In this document: positions 40,918 to 50,135 of the stretch, piece by piece
Position numbering within the stretch: position 1 is the stretch's first letter
Layout of the letters: every line of letters begins with the position of its first letter
DNA from: an uncultured Clostridia bacterium
GTDB lineage: Bacteria; Bacillota; Clostridia; Oscillospirales; Oscillospiraceae
Direction of reading: 5' to 3'
DNA: 64,000 bases
NCBI GenBank assembly: GCA_946186375.1
Contig: CAMHMZ010000003.1
Span: forward strand, 62,001-126,000
The notes under the pieces: generated by a model
What the model was told of the DNA's origin: nothing
Databases searched by the model: none
Seen by the model: the letters and a program-made list of their open reading frames with translations, nothing else
Program-made: the position numbers and the translations under genes

Positions 40918-43392
40918 CTACTTGACAGCCAGCATAGCGGGCTGACTGTAGACCGTGCCGCTGCTGTCCGAGATCGCGCAGCGATACTCGTAGCCGCTGC
41001 GCTTGGCCGTGGCCTTCACCTTCAGCGTGGCGCTCTGGTAGCCCTCGGTTTTGCTGCTGCAGTTTTTCCAGCTGCCGCTCGACGAGGTACGGTACTGCCA
41101 CTGATAGCTCAGGCCCGTACCGGTCGCCTTGACCGTGAAGCTCACCTTCTCGCCCAGCTTGGCGGAGACGTTTTTCGGCTGCGCCGTAATCTCCAGCTTT
41201 GCCTTCGATACGCTCAGCGTGGCGGCCCTGGTCGTGACCGCGCCTCCCTCGCCGGAGACCACGCAGCGGTACTGATAGCCGTTCTTCTTTGCCGTTACAG
41301 ACACCTTCAGCGTCGCGGTCCTGTTGCCTGCCGCGGGCGAATTCTTCCACGTGCCGCCGTCAGAAGTGCGATACTGCCACTGATAGCTCAGTTCCTCGCC
41401 CTTTGCCGTCACGGTGAAGATCGCCTTGCTGCCGGCCTTGGCGGTGACGCTCTTCGGCTGTGTCTCGATCACGGGCTTGAGCAGGACCGTCAGCGTGACC
41501 GCCTTGCTGTAGACCTTGCCAACGTCGTTTTTGACGATGCAGCGATACTGATAGCCGTCACGCTTGGCCGCCGCGGTCACCTGCAGCGTCGCGGTCTTGC
41601 AGCCCTCCGCAGAGGACTTTTTCCAGGACGCGTCGGCGGATTTCCGGTACTGCCACTGGTAGCTCAGGCCCTCGCCTTCCGCTGCGACCGTAAAGCTGAC
41701 CGTCTTGTCTTCCGCCGCCTTGGCGCTCGCCGGCTGGGTCTTGATCACGGGCTTGAAGGCCGACAAGGTCAGTGTCGCCGGCTCAGAGGCAACGCTCCCG
41801 GCGCTGTTCTTGACCACGCAGCGGTACTGATAGCCGTTGCGCTTGACGGTGGCCGGCACCGTCAGCGTTGCGGTCTTGTTGCCCGCCGCGGGCGAAGCTT
41901 TCCACTTGCCTGTTGAAGAGGTCCGATACTGCCACTGATAGCTCAGCTCCTCGCCCTCGGCCGAGACCTTGAAGCTCAGTTTCTCCCCTTCCTTGGCAGA
42001 GGCGCTCTCGGGCTGCTCTTTGATCACAGGCGCGGTCATCTCTTCCCAAACGGCGTAGAGCGTGACCGTCGCGTTGCCGTTGACAAGCTCCGGGCAGAGG
42101 GTCTCGGGCTTCAGACTCTCGTCCGCCGGGTCATAGACCTTCGCGTCGCTCTTCGTGCTCAGCGCCCAGCCCGCGAAGGTATAGCCGCTGCGGCTCAGAC
42201 CGAGAGCGGAAGCGTCGAACAGAACGTCCTTATTGGCCGAGCCGTAGCCCCAGCTCGACTGCAGCTCCGCCGCGTCCTTCAGGATCTTGCCGGAGGGATC
42301 CGAGCTGTACGGAGCCTTGGAAGCGGTGCCGCCGTTGGCGTTGTACTTCACCGTCAGCGTGTAGGCCTCCCAGACGGCATAGAGCGTGACGCTCCTGTTA
42401 TCGCTGTACAGCCCGCCCGGCTGATACTGCGCGGTCGCGGCGTTGTTTGTCGTGGCCCAGCCCTTGAAAACGCAGCCGGTGCGCGTCGGACGCACGTTCT
42501 GCAGTACGACGCTCGCGCCGCTCAGCTTATACTGGGCCGCTGGCGCGCCGGTGCCGCCGTTGGCGTCGTAAGAGATCTTGTAGCCCTTGGTAAAGCTGGT
42601 GGATTTGCTGGCCGTGCTGCCGTTGACGTCGGTAGCCTCGACCGAGTAAATAAAGCTTCCCGCAGCAAGCTTGTCAAAGATAAAGGCGTCGTTCAGGCCG
42701 TCTGTATGGATGTTATAGGTCTTGCTGCTCCAGTTTCTGGCATACAGGAAGCCGGTCTGTACTTCGCCCGTATCGGCGTTCTTCACCGTGGCCTCGATCT
42801 TGGCGAGGTTGACGGTGGAGCTGATCGTGCCGTACAGCCCGAAGATCGTCATCGTCGGGTAATCCCCGCTCGGCCCTCTGAAATCCGCGCCGAAGCTGAC
42901 GGTGGAGACCTTCTGCTGATCCCAGATGGCATAGAAGGTGTAGGTGCTGTCGCCGTTATAGCCGTAGGTCCAGGACGCGTCAAAGGTCCGCACCGCCTTG
43001 TCGGGATAGACAGCCTTCTCAAGATTATCGTTGCTGATCTGGGTCTCGCTCAGCCAGCCCTTTCCGATGACGAACCATTTCCCGTCGCCGTTGCGCCTGG
43101 CATTCCAGCCCTGGAACGTGGCGCTGCCATTGGTAAAGCTGTTGGCCGGGAGGGTAAACTGCTTCCCGTAGGCGACAGAGACGGCGTTCATGGTCCCGCT
43201 GCCGCCGTTGGCGTTAAAGTAGAAGGTGTAGCTGGACGCCGAAGGGATGCTGGGCCTGGCCGCCTCCGCAAATGCCGCGGAGGGCAGCAGGGACAGGCAC
43301 AGCAGAAGCACCAGCGTCAGGGTCAAAGCGCGCTTCATCCCTGCGCCAACAGGGCTTTTTTCTGTTCTTTGCGATTGAAGAGTAGCCTTCAT
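40918..43392 (-). CDS. Exported protein with InlB B-repeats and four Ig-like domains
   Basis: 824 aa. Signal peptide (about 19-42, ending AFAEA). Three InlB/Flg_new-like B-repeats occur (YFNANGGSGTM...FQGW; SYDANGGTGAP...FKGWA; KYNANGGTASK...FAGWA). From residue 470 to the end come four Ig-like domains of about 88 residues, each with ITAQP/IKTQP, LSYQWQYR and GYQYRCVV. No LPXTG or anchor is seen. Likely a secreted or surface adhesin. The first ATG has AGGGGG 7 nt upstream; an internal ATG (MKRALTL) is also possible. Confidence 0.85.
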   Translation of the reverse strand: MKATLQSQRTEKSPVGAGMKRALTLTLVLLLCLSLLPSAAFAEAARPSIPSASSYTFYFNANGGSGTMNAVSVAYGKQFTLPANSFTNGSATFQGWNARRNGDGKWFVIGKGWLSETQISNDNLEKAVYPDKAVRTFDASWTYGYNGDSTYTFYAIWDQQKVSTVSFGADFRGPSGDYPTMTIFGLYGTISSTVNLAKIEATVKNADTGEVQTGFLYARNWSSKTYNIHTDGLNDAFIFDKLAAGSFIYSVEATDVNGSTASKSTSFTKGYKISYDANGGTGAPAAQYKLSGASVVLQNVRPTRTGCVFKGWATTNNAATAQYQPGGLYSDNRSVTLYAVWEAYTLTVKYNANGGTASKAPYSSDPSGKILKDAAELQSSWGYGSANKDVLFDASALGLSRSGYTFAGWALSTKSDAKVYDPADESLKPETLCPELVNGNATVTLYAVWEEMTAPVIKEQPESASAKEGEKLSFKVSAEGEELSYQWQYRTSSTGKWKASPAAGNKTATLTVPATVKRNGYQYRCVVKNSAGSVASEPATLTLSAFKPVIKTQPASAKAAEDKTVSFTVAAEGEGLSYQWQYRKSADASWKKSSAEGCKTATLQVTAAAKRDGYQYRCIVKNDVGKVYSKAVTLTVLLKPVIETQPKSVTAKAGSKAIFTVTAKGEELSYQWQYRTSDGGTWKNSPAAGNRTATLKVSVTAKKNGYQYRCVVSGEGGAVTTRAATLSVSKAKLEITAQPKNVSAKLGEKVSFTVKATGTGLSYQWQYRTSSSGSWKNCSSKTEGYQSATLKVKATAKRSGYEYRCAISDSSGTVYSQPAMLAVK

Positions 43393-43418
43393 ATGATCGC
43401 CCCCTTTATATCTGATTT

Positions 43419-43448
43419 ATTATATATTGCCGTCGAGGGGAAAGTCAA
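43419..43448 (-). promoter_or_regulatory. Sigma-A promoter of the InlB/Ig protein
   Basis: Minus strand TTGACT (43443-43448), 18-bp spacer, TATAAT (43419-43424). Confidence 0.7.
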
Positions 43449-43504
43449 GGGCAGAATGGTATTTCGTGGGAGTTCTTGGGGTTTTGGAACATTTTTTATG
43501 ACAT

Positions 43505-43540
43505 GGAAAAAGCGTCCCCGGACAAACGTCCGGGGACGAG
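43505..43540 (-). terminator. Terminator after the LRR/Fn3 protein gene
   Basis: AGCGTCCCCGGAC / GTCCGGGGACG around AAAC; TTTTTCC follows on the minus strand. Confidence 0.85.
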
Positions 43541-43560
43541 GAGCGATCCGTGGATCGTGT

Positions 43561-45273
43561 TTATTTAGCCGTGAGGCTCACGACCGGGCTGTAGGCGCTC
43601 TTCAGCTCCAGCCCATCTCCGGTCACGGCGCGCACTTTATAGTACCAGGTCTCGCCCGCCTTGGCCTTCGTATCCGTATACCAGAGGCTTGCCGTGGTTT
43701 TTACGCGCTTGAAGCTGCCGTCAGCTCCCGTTTCGCTGCGCCAGATCTGATACTTGACCGCGCCGTCGACATCCTTCCAGCTCAGCGTGGGCTTGCCCTT
43801 GTCATTCAGGCTTCCTGTCACCTTCGGCGCCGCGGGCCTGATCGTCAGCTGCACGATCTTGCTGTACTCGCCCTTGACGCCGTCCGCTTTTATGGCGCGC
43901 ACTTTATAGAAATACGTCGAGCTGACCTCGAGCTTGCGGCTCGTATAGCTCAGGTCTGTCGTGGTCTTGACAAGCTTGAAGGTACCAGCTTCGCCTGAGT
44001 CGCTGCGCCAAACCTGATACTTTGCCGCGCCCTCAACGGCCTTCCAGCTCAGCACGGGACTGCCCTTGTCGTTGAGCTTGCCCGTCACCTTCGGTGCGGC
44101 GGGCTTGGCTGTCTTCGCCGTCAGCTTGACGACCTTGCTGTAGCCGGTCTTCGCGCCGTCGGCGCTGACCGCGCGCACCTTGTACCAATAGGTCTTGCCG
44201 GCCTCAGCCTTGCCGTTCGTGAAGCTCAGCGCAGAGGTCGTAGTGATGCGCTTGAAGGGGCCGCTCTTGCTGGTGGCGCGATAGACCTGATATTTCACAG
44301 CGCCTTCGACCGGATACCAGGTCAGCACAGGCTTGCCCTTGGTGTTGACCTTTCCCTCCAAAATCGTCTTGCGGAAGCTGCCGATGCCGCGCACGACCTC
44401 CACGCCCTTGTCCGTGATGATGTCGTTGTCATGTGCCGGCGCCTGGGGATGCAGATAGAGCTTTTTCAAAGGATTTTTCTCGATGTAGACAATCTCTATC
44501 TTGGGACAAAAGCTGAGATCGAGCGCCTCCAGCTTGTTATCCATGGCGCTGAACTGGAACAAAGCCTTGTTGTGGCTGAAATCCAGTTCGGTGATGGCGT
44601 TATAGTCGCAAAGGACGGTCCCCAGCACGGCATTTTTGCTGACGTCCAGCTTTGTCAGCTCATCGTTGGCGCATTCGAGATACTGCAGCTTCGGGCAGCG
44701 GCTCAGATCGAGGCTCCCGAGCGGGTTATCAGAGCAGCGTAGCTCCTCGAGCGTGGCGCTGTCGGCCTTCAGAGAGCTCATCTGATTATTTGCGCATGCG
44801 ACATGCTTAAGCGATTTCCCCTCGGAAAGGTCGAGCGACTGCAGCATATTCCCGCCGCAATAGAGGATCTCGAGCGCGGGGAAAGCGCTCAGATCCAGCT
44901 CGGTCAGGCGATTATCCATGCAGTAGAGCTCGATCAGCTTATCGTTCTTGTAGGAGCCGAAGGTCGTGATCTGGTTGGCGGCGCAGTAGATCATCGTCAC
45001 TTCGGTGAAGTACTCGATGCCCTTCAGGTTTTTGACCCCACTGTCGTAAAAATACAGATCCGTCGCCGCTTCGATCTCCTTCGCGCTCAGCTTTCCGTTG
45101 TGATCGAGATCCTTGATCGTACGCACATAGGCGCGGAAATTCGCATCCGGGAAGTTTTTCTCGTTGATCGCGATGCTTGTCGCATTGTCCGCCGCGAGCG
45201 CCGCGGGAATGAGCGAGACACACAGCAGCATGGCCAGTGCCAGAGACAACAGCCGTTTGATGGTTTTACTCAT
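43561..45273 (-). CDS. Exported leucine-rich repeat protein with three Fn3-like domains
   Basis: 570 aa. Signal peptide (1-27, LAAD). EF-hand-like IKDLDHNGKLSAKEIEAA, then about nine LRRs to residue 260 (LTELDLSAFPALEILYCGGN, LTKLDVSKNAVLGTVLCDYN). Three Fn3-like repeats of about 90 residues follow (PVLSWKAVEGAAKYQVWRSDSG...YFYKVRAIKADG). The first 60 residues closely match those of the LRR/Ig protein at 30968. Ligand unknown. No wall anchor seen. Confidence 0.88.
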   Translation of the reverse strand: MSKTIKRLLSLALAMLLCVSLIPAALAADNATSIAINEKNFPDANFRAYVRTIKDLDHNGKLSAKEIEAATDLYFYDSGVKNLKGIEYFTEVTMIYCAANQITTFGSYKNDKLIELYCMDNRLTELDLSAFPALEILYCGGNMLQSLDLSEGKSLKHVACANNQMSSLKADSATLEELRCSDNPLGSLDLSRCPKLQYLECANDELTKLDVSKNAVLGTVLCDYNAITELDFSHNKALFQFSAMDNKLEALDLSFCPKIEIVYIEKNPLKKLYLHPQAPAHDNDIITDKGVEVVRGIGSFRKTILEGKVNTKGKPVLTWYPVEGAVKYQVYRATSKSGPFKRITTTSALSFTNGKAEAGKTYWYKVRAVSADGAKTGYSKVVKLTAKTAKPAAPKVTGKLNDKGSPVLSWKAVEGAAKYQVWRSDSGEAGTFKLVKTTTDLSYTSRKLEVSSTYFYKVRAIKADGVKGEYSKIVQLTIRPAAPKVTGSLNDKGKPTLSWKDVDGAVKYQIWRSETGADGSFKRVKTTASLWYTDTKAKAGETWYYKVRAVTGDGLELKSAYSPVVSLTAK

Positions 45274-45574
45274 GTGGATGCCTTCCTTTCTTTTTCAGTC
45301 TTTATCCTTTTCACCCGGTCGGATCCCCCGGGTGCATTTTCCATATCTGTCACTTCTTACGTTTCTTATTATACTACTCGTCCTCTCAGAATGCAAGTGC
45401 CGACCGCGCCGGAGGGACGCTTCACGCAAAGCGCTGCCGTGCACTTTCCGCGAGCTCTGCTGTTTACTATATCCCCTTTTTTCTGGATACCCATGTTTAT
45501 GATATCCCGTTTAATGGGTAATGTCAAGATGGAATTCTGCTGATATAGTTATTCTAATAACAGGGAGGTGCCCA
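45274..45574. other. Divergent intergenic region of the LRR/Fn3 gene and XRE gene
   Basis: Holds the LRR promoter (45368-45396), a CACCCGG..CCGGGTG leader hairpin (45315-45337), and an AT-rich stretch near 45480-45555, probably the promoter of the small XRE gene (TATAGT at 45544-45549). No additional gene seen. Confidence 0.5.
45368..45396 (-). promoter_or_regulatory. Sigma-A promoter of the LRR/Fn3 protein
   Basis: Minus strand TTGCAT (45391-45396), 17-bp spacer, TATAAT (45368-45373). Confidence 0.7.
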
Positions 45575-45829
45575 ATGGAAGACTATCAAGGAATCGTCAA
45601 GACCTACGTACAGGAGTATGGCCGCATCCGCGTGCTGCTGCGCGAGGCGCTGGACAGTCGGGGCATGACGCGCAACCGGCTGTGCACGCTGACCGGCGTC
45701 AAATATGACGTGATCGACCGTTATTACCGCTCGGACAGCGTCCGCATGGTCGATCTGGATCTCTTTGCCAAGATCTGCTGCGTCCTGCATTGCGAGATCG
45801 ATGAGCTTCTGCGCTACGAGAAAGACTGA
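45575..45829 (+). CDS. Small XRE-family regulator
   Basis: 84 aa from MEDYQGIVKTYVQEYGRIRVLLREALDSRGMTRNRLCTLTGVKYDVIDRYYR, a Cro/C1-type HTH as in YozG-like regulators, ending LHCEIDELLRYEKD. GGGAGG lies 7 nt before the chosen ATG. Stands alone between divergent genes; target unknown. Confidence 0.85.
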   Translation: MEDYQGIVKTYVQEYGRIRVLLREALDSRGMTRNRLCTLTGVKYDVIDRYYRSDSVRMVDLDLFAKICCVLHCEIDELLRYEKD

Positions 45830-45872
45830 GGCTCTTCCGCCGACGAAGGTCGCGGAAGAGCCTCGATCTTTA
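45828..45872 (+). terminator. Terminator after the XRE gene
   Basis: GAGGCTCTTCCGC (45828-45840) with GCGGAAGAGCCTC (45852-45864), then GATCTTTATT. The stop codon is next to the stem. Confidence 0.8.
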
Positions 45873-45875
45873 TTC

Positions 45876-46034
45876 ATGAGGAATGAGAAGTGAGGAATCA
45901 GGAATTGGGCAGCGTCCAACAATGATACAAGAAATGGACGTTTTCCCTCATTCCTAACTCCTCACTCCTAACTCCTCATTCCTAATTTGCCGCTAAACTC
46001 TAATTTGTCGCTCTTCTAAAAACTAAAAACTTAA
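45876..46034. repeat. Composite intergenic repeat block 5
   Basis: ATGAGGAATGAGAAGTGAGGAATC, then CATTCCTAACTCCTCACTCC and CTCCTCATTCCTAATTTGCC, then TAAAAACTAAAAACTTAAAAC. Runs almost to the rqcP stop. Confidence 0.65.
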
Positions 46035-46036
46035 AA

Positions 46037-46276
46037 CTAACACTCCCGGTACATGGCGGGGGCGTCGGCCTTGCCGGCCGTTTCGCTCAGCTGCAGCACC
46101 TCCACCTTCAGCGTGCGCTGGCCGAAGGCGATCTCGATGATATCCCCGAGCTTGACCTGATAGCTGGCCTTGGCGGGCTTGCCGTTGACGCTCACCCGCG
46201 CGCCGTCGCAGGCGTCGTTGGCCACGCTGCGGCGCTTGATGAGCCGCGTGACCTTCAGATATTTATCCAGGCGCAT
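46037..46276 (-). CDS. rqcP: S4-domain RNA-binding protein RqcP (YabO)
   Basis: 79 aa from MRLDKYLKVTRLIKRRSVAND, an S4 domain as in Hsp15/YabO. RqcP binds stalled 50S-peptidyl-tRNA and helps RqcH add Ala tails during ribosome quality control. GAGGAGG lies before this ATG. Downstream of hup in the usual clostridial spoVB/mazG-hup-yabO cluster. Confidence 0.92.
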   Translation of the reverse strand: MRLDKYLKVTRLIKRRSVANDACDGARVSVNGKPAKASYQVKLGDIIEIAFGQRTLKVEVLQLSETAGKADAPAMYREC

Positions 46277-46304
46277 GGTTTTCCTCCTCCCTCTGTGCGA
46301 AAGA

Positions 46305-46335
46305 AAAAGCAGCCGACCGGCGGTCGGCTGCTTTT
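46305..46335 (-). terminator. Terminator after hup
   Basis: AAAAGCAGCCGACCG / CGGTCGGCTGCTTTT, 15-bp perfect stem. Read-through would reach rqcP, 29 nt on. Confidence 0.85.
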
Positions 46336-46347
46336 GTATCGTCAAGC

Positions 46348-46623
46348 TTACTTGTTGACGGCGTCCTTGAGGGCCTTGCCGGCCTTGAAGGCGGGAGCGC
46401 GGGAAGCCGCGATCTCGATGGTCTCCTTGGTGCGGGGGTTGCGGCCCACGCGAGCCTCGCGCTCACGAACCTCGAAAGCGCCGAAGCCGACCAGCTGAAC
46501 CTTGTCGCCGGCGACGAGAGCGGAAGTGATGGCATCAAAAGCGGCGCTGACGGCCTTCTCGCTGTCCTTCTTGGACAGACCGGTCTTCTCCGCAACAGCG
46601 GCGACCAATTCGGTTTTATTCAT
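46348..46623 (-). CDS. hup: HU-type nucleoid protein
   Basis: 91 aa, full length. [51 protein letters not shown] (the DNA-binding arm with RNP) and [15 protein letters not shown]. Bends and compacts DNA. AGGAGGAAAAC before the ATG. Confidence 0.97.
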   Translation of the reverse strand: MNKTELVAAVAEKTGLSKKDSEKAVSAAFDAITSALVAGDKVQLVGFGAFEVREREARVGRNPRTKETIEIAASRAPAFKAGKALKDAVNK

Positions 46624-46839
46624 GTGTTTTCCTCCTGTAATTCGTGGGCCTTGCGGCCCCTGTTATGATGAGTCTGCCCGATGTGCTGGCAGAATACTCA
46701 TGCGTTTTCCTCGCTGTTTTCGCAACAGCACAGAAAATCTATCATATTTTGCGCGGATAATCAAGCCTTATTTTTAATTTAACACGATCTTTACAGATTT
46801 CTTCGGGTTTTTTTGCTCTGCGGGCCTGAAAAAGCTCTG

Positions 46840-48447
46840 TCAGCGCATGCGCAGCAGTCGTGCGAGCTTCTCTCCGCCGGGAATGAGCTTCATATCCTCC
46901 TTCGTGATCGTGCGCAGGGCGACGGTCATGAAGAGATAGATCGCCACGGCCGCAAGGATCGCGGCGAGCATGCACAGCATCGTGTGCAGCCTTCCGACGC
47001 CGGGCAGAAAGCGCTCGGCCAGGCCGTTGACAGACCAGGCGAAGGCCGCCATGACGACGGTGCAGACCGCGGGTCGGATGAGGATCTGGCGCAGGCGCGG
47101 GTTCTTGTCGAGAACGACGCACATGAAGACGAAATTCATCACCGCCATCACGACGTAGCTTGCGAGCGTCCCGATGGGCGCGCCGTAGATGTTCACCTCG
47201 GGCCGGGCCACGAGGAAATAGTTGATGACGACCTTGACGACGCCGCCGACGATCATGCTGATCATGGGCAGCAGCTCGTGTCCGGTGGCCTGCAGCACGG
47301 CGTTTTCCATCAGCACCATGCACACGAACACCGCCGCCACGCCGAGCAGCGCCAGCAGCGGCGCGCCCGCGGGATGGCTGCCGCGATAGATGGTCTCCAT
47401 GATGGGCCGGGCCAGCACCGCCAGCCCCACGCCCATCGGCAGGCTCAGCACCGCGGCGATGCGCATGGAATCCTCGGAGATCTGGGTCGCCAGATCGTCC
47501 TCATGGCGCACGATGGCCGCGGAGACGGCCGGCACAACGGAGATCGTCAGGGGCGTGATGATGGCAGCGGGCAGGTTGAAGATCGTCTGCGCCTTACCGT
47601 AGACGCCGTAGAGCACCTTGGCCTCCATGTAGTCAAAGCCAGCGGCCTGCTGCAGGCGGCCCATGCAGAGGCTGGAGTCGATCAGATTCAGCAGTGCCAG
47701 AACGCTCGAGCCGAGGGCGATCGGCACGCCGATGCGCAGGAAGCGGCGGATGATCTGCGCGGAGGAGTCCGGCTCGTCGGGCGTCTCGGGCTCTTCTTCG
47801 CGGTAGTGTCTTCTCTTGAAGGCCCACATATACACGAGCGCCGCGGCCGAGCCCGCCGTCACGCCGAAGATGGCGCCGGCCGAGCCCATGGGCTTGCCGT
47901 ATCCGCGGTGCATGAAGAGCCAGGCCAGCGCCAGGCCCAGCGCGAACTTGATCAGCACCTCCAGCACCTGCCCCACGGTGGTGGGGATCATGTCGCCGAA
48001 GCCCTGGCAGTAGCCCCGGTAGGCCGAGACGAGGCAGACCAGCAGCACTGAGGGCGACATGACGCGGATGCTCAGCGCCGCGTCGGGGTTATGGAGGATC
48101 TGTCCGGCGATAAAGCGCGGGAAGAGCGCCATCACCAGCGAGCAGAGCAGGCCGATCCAGAAGAAGGTCCACCAGGCCACCGTGAAGGTGCGCCGCACCT
48201 GCATCACGCGGCCCTCGGCGTTGGCCTCGGAGATGAGGCGCGCCAGCGCGATCGGGAGACCCGCCGTGGACAGCGTGAGAAAAACGTTATACACATTGTA
48301 GGTCGCCAGAAACATGGAATAGCCGTCGTCGCCGATGATGTTGCCGATGGGCATCTTGTACAGGAAGCCCAGGAGCTTCATGACGATGACGCCCGCGGTC
48401 AATATCGCCGCGCCGTGCAGATAGTTCTGGCCTTTTTTCTCGCCCAT
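46840..48447 (-). CDS. spoVB: SpoVB-like polysaccharide/lipid flippase (MOP superfamily)
   Basis: 535 aa, about 14 membrane segments. LHGAAILTAGVIVMKLLGFLYKMPIGNIIGDDGYSMFLATYNVYN is the SpoVB/MurJ-like opening, and RGYCQGFGDMIPTTVGQVLEV is conserved. SpoVB is needed for the spore cortex in Bacillus and is thought to flip lipid-linked precursors. Its place next to hup and rqcP fits the spoVB cluster, though mazG is absent here. Paralogs (MurJ, YtgP, YkvU) are similar, so the exact name is moderately sure. Confidence 0.85.
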   Translation of the reverse strand: MGEKKGQNYLHGAAILTAGVIVMKLLGFLYKMPIGNIIGDDGYSMFLATYNVYNVFLTLSTAGLPIALARLISEANAEGRVMQVRRTFTVAWWTFFWIGLLCSLVMALFPRFIAGQILHNPDAALSIRVMSPSVLLVCLVSAYRGYCQGFGDMIPTTVGQVLEVLIKFALGLALAWLFMHRGYGKPMGSAGAIFGVTAGSAAALVYMWAFKRRHYREEEPETPDEPDSSAQIIRRFLRIGVPIALGSSVLALLNLIDSSLCMGRLQQAAGFDYMEAKVLYGVYGKAQTIFNLPAAIITPLTISVVPAVSAAIVRHEDDLATQISEDSMRIAAVLSLPMGVGLAVLARPIMETIYRGSHPAGAPLLALLGVAAVFVCMVLMENAVLQATGHELLPMISMIVGGVVKVVINYFLVARPEVNIYGAPIGTLASYVVMAVMNFVFMCVVLDKNPRLRQILIRPAVCTVVMAAFAWSVNGLAERFLPGVGRLHTMLCMLAAILAAVAIYLFMTVALRTITKEDMKLIPGGEKLARLLRMR

Positions 48448-48477
48448 GCCGCGCCTCCGGGATCAAAGGATAGTACT

Positions 48478-48506
48478 ACTATATGCGCCAAATGTTACAA
48501 AATCAA
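48478..48506 (-). promoter_or_regulatory. Sigma-A-like promoter of the spoVB-like gene
   Basis: Minus strand TTGATT (48501-48506), 17-bp spacer, TATAGT (48478-48483). Confidence 0.6.
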
Positions 48507-48512
48507 GCCGTC

Positions 48513-48690
48513 GAAGTTTTCAGTTTTTAGTTTTTAGTTTTTAGAAAGAGAATCGTCAATTCCTGCGCAGATCTTTCGTTTCCCTTCATTCCGCATTCCG
48601 AATTCTGAATTTTGTCGTTCTCCTGAAAACTGAAAACTGGCTTCTGAAAACTCATGATTCCGAATTCCGCATTCCGAATTCCGCATTCGC
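48513..48690. repeat. Composite intergenic repeat block 6, entering a coding region
   Basis: AGTTTTCAGTTTTTAGTTTT (48515-48545), CATTCCGCATTCCGAATTC (48588-48612), CTGAAAACTGAAAACTGGC (48621-48650), and GATTCCGAATTCCGCATTCC repeated to 48690. The last part encodes the C-terminus of the FAD oxidoreductase. Confidence 0.75.
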
Positions 48691-50055
48691 CAGGATGTGC
48701 CTTGCGGCGTGGACGCCGCTGGCCGAGGCGTGGCTGAGCGAGTGGGTGACGCCCGAGCAGTCGCCGATCACATAGAGTCCCGGCAAAGCGGTCTGGAGAT
48801 TTTCGTCGATGGTGACCTCCATATTGTAAAACTTCACCTCCACGCCGTAGAGGAGCGTGTCGTCGTTGGCCGTGCCCGGCGCGATCTTGTCGAGGGCGTA
48901 GATCATTTCGATGATGCCGTCGAGGATGCGCTTGGGGATGACAAGGCTCAGATCGCCCGGCGTGGCGGAGAGCGTCGGGGTGACAAAGCTGTCGCGGATG
49001 CGGGAGACCGTGCTGCGCCGCCCGCGCACGAGGTCGCCGAAGCGCTGCACGATCACGCCGCCGCCCAGCATGTTCGAGAGGCGCGCGATGCTCTCGCCGT
49101 AGCCGTTGGAGTCCTTGAAGGGCTCGGAGAAATGCTTGGAGACGAGCAGGGCGAAGTTCGTGTTCTCGGTGTGGCGGGCCGGGTCCTCGTAGCTGTGGCC
49201 GTTGACGGTGACGATGCCGTTGGTGTTCTCGTTGACGACGACGCCGTGCGGGTTCATGCAGAAGGTGCGCACCAGATCCTCAAATTTCTCGGTGCGGTAG
49301 ACGATCTTGCTTTCGTAGAGCTCATCCGTCAGATGCGCGAAGATCTCCGCGGGCAGCTCCACGCGCACGCCGATATCCACGCGGTTGGAAAGCGTGGGCA
49401 GCTGCATCTCCCGGCAGACAGACTCCATCCACTTGCTGCCGCTGCGGCCGACGGAGATGATGCACCTGGGCGCGGTGAAGCTCTCGCCCGTGGCGGTGTG
49501 CAGCCGGTAGCCGCCCTCGATGCGCTCCACGCGCTCGACGGCGGTGTTGAAGCGAAAGTCCACCTTCTCCTTCAGCTCCTCATAGAGATTGGCGAGCACG
49601 ACGTAGTTGATGTCCGTGCCGAGGTGGCGCACCTGCGCGTCCAGCAGGTGGAGGCCGTTTTTGAGGCAGGTGCGCTTGATCTGGGTGTTGGCCGTGGAAT
49701 AGAGCTTCGTGCCCGCGCCGCCGTGGCTGACATTGATGTCGTCCACATAGCGCATGAGCTCGATGGCCTGCTCCTTGCCCACGTGCTCATAGAGCGTGCC
49801 GCCGAACTGGTTGGTGATGTTGTACTTGCCGTCGGAGAAGGCTCCGGCGCCGCCGAAGCCGCTCATGATGCTGCAGACCGGGCACTTGACGCAGCTTTTC
49901 ACCTTTTTCCCGTCGATCGGGCAGCGGCGCTGCTCCAGGGGGCGGCCCAGCTCCAGCACGCCCACGCGGAGCGAGGACCTGTGCGCCAGCTCCCAGGCGG
50001 AGAAGATGCCGCCGGGGCCCGCGCCGACGATCAGTACGTCATAATCGAAGGTCAT
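48652..50055 (-). CDS. FAD-dependent oxidoreductase (uncharacterised dehydrogenase family)
   Basis: 467 aa from MTFDYDVLIVGAGPGGIFSAWELA, with a Rossmann FAD site. RRCPIDGKKVKSCVKCPVCSIMSGFGGAGAFSDGK carries a Cys cluster and the GG-AFSDGK block of the FAD-dependent dehydrogenases related to BfmBAC/GidA-like proteins. LYVIGDCSGVTHSLSHASASG is the late FAD motif. Substrate unknown. The last eight residues (FGMRNSES) are encoded by the intergenic ATTCCG repeat, so the native stop was probably displaced. Confidence 0.88.
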   Translation of the reverse strand: MTFDYDVLIVGAGPGGIFSAWELAHRSSLRVGVLELGRPLEQRRCPIDGKKVKSCVKCPVCSIMSGFGGAGAFSDGKYNITNQFGGTLYEHVGKEQAIELMRYVDDINVSHGGAGTKLYSTANTQIKRTCLKNGLHLLDAQVRHLGTDINYVVLANLYEELKEKVDFRFNTAVERVERIEGGYRLHTATGESFTAPRCIISVGRSGSKWMESVCREMQLPTLSNRVDIGVRVELPAEIFAHLTDELYESKIVYRTEKFEDLVRTFCMNPHGVVVNENTNGIVTVNGHSYEDPARHTENTNFALLVSKHFSEPFKDSNGYGESIARLSNMLGGGVIVQRFGDLVRGRRSTVSRIRDSFVTPTLSATPGDLSLVIPKRILDGIIEMIYALDKIAPGTANDDTLLYGVEVKFYNMEVTIDENLQTALPGLYVIGDCSGVTHSLSHASASGVHAARHILANAEFGMRNSES

Positions 50056-50080
50056 GGTATTCTTCCTTTCTCTTGCAAAA

Positions 50081-50117
50081 CAAAAGCCGCGCCCGTGGGA
50101 ATCCACGGGCGCGGCCC
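50081..50117 (-). terminator. Terminator/attenuator in the oxidoreductase leader
   Basis: AGCCGCGCCCGTGG (50085-50098) with CCACGGGCGCGGC (50103-50115); TTTTGTTTT follows on the minus strand. It lies between a promoter (50136-50165) and the ATG (50055). Confidence 0.8.
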
Positions 50118-50135
50118 AACAAATATCCTTAATTA

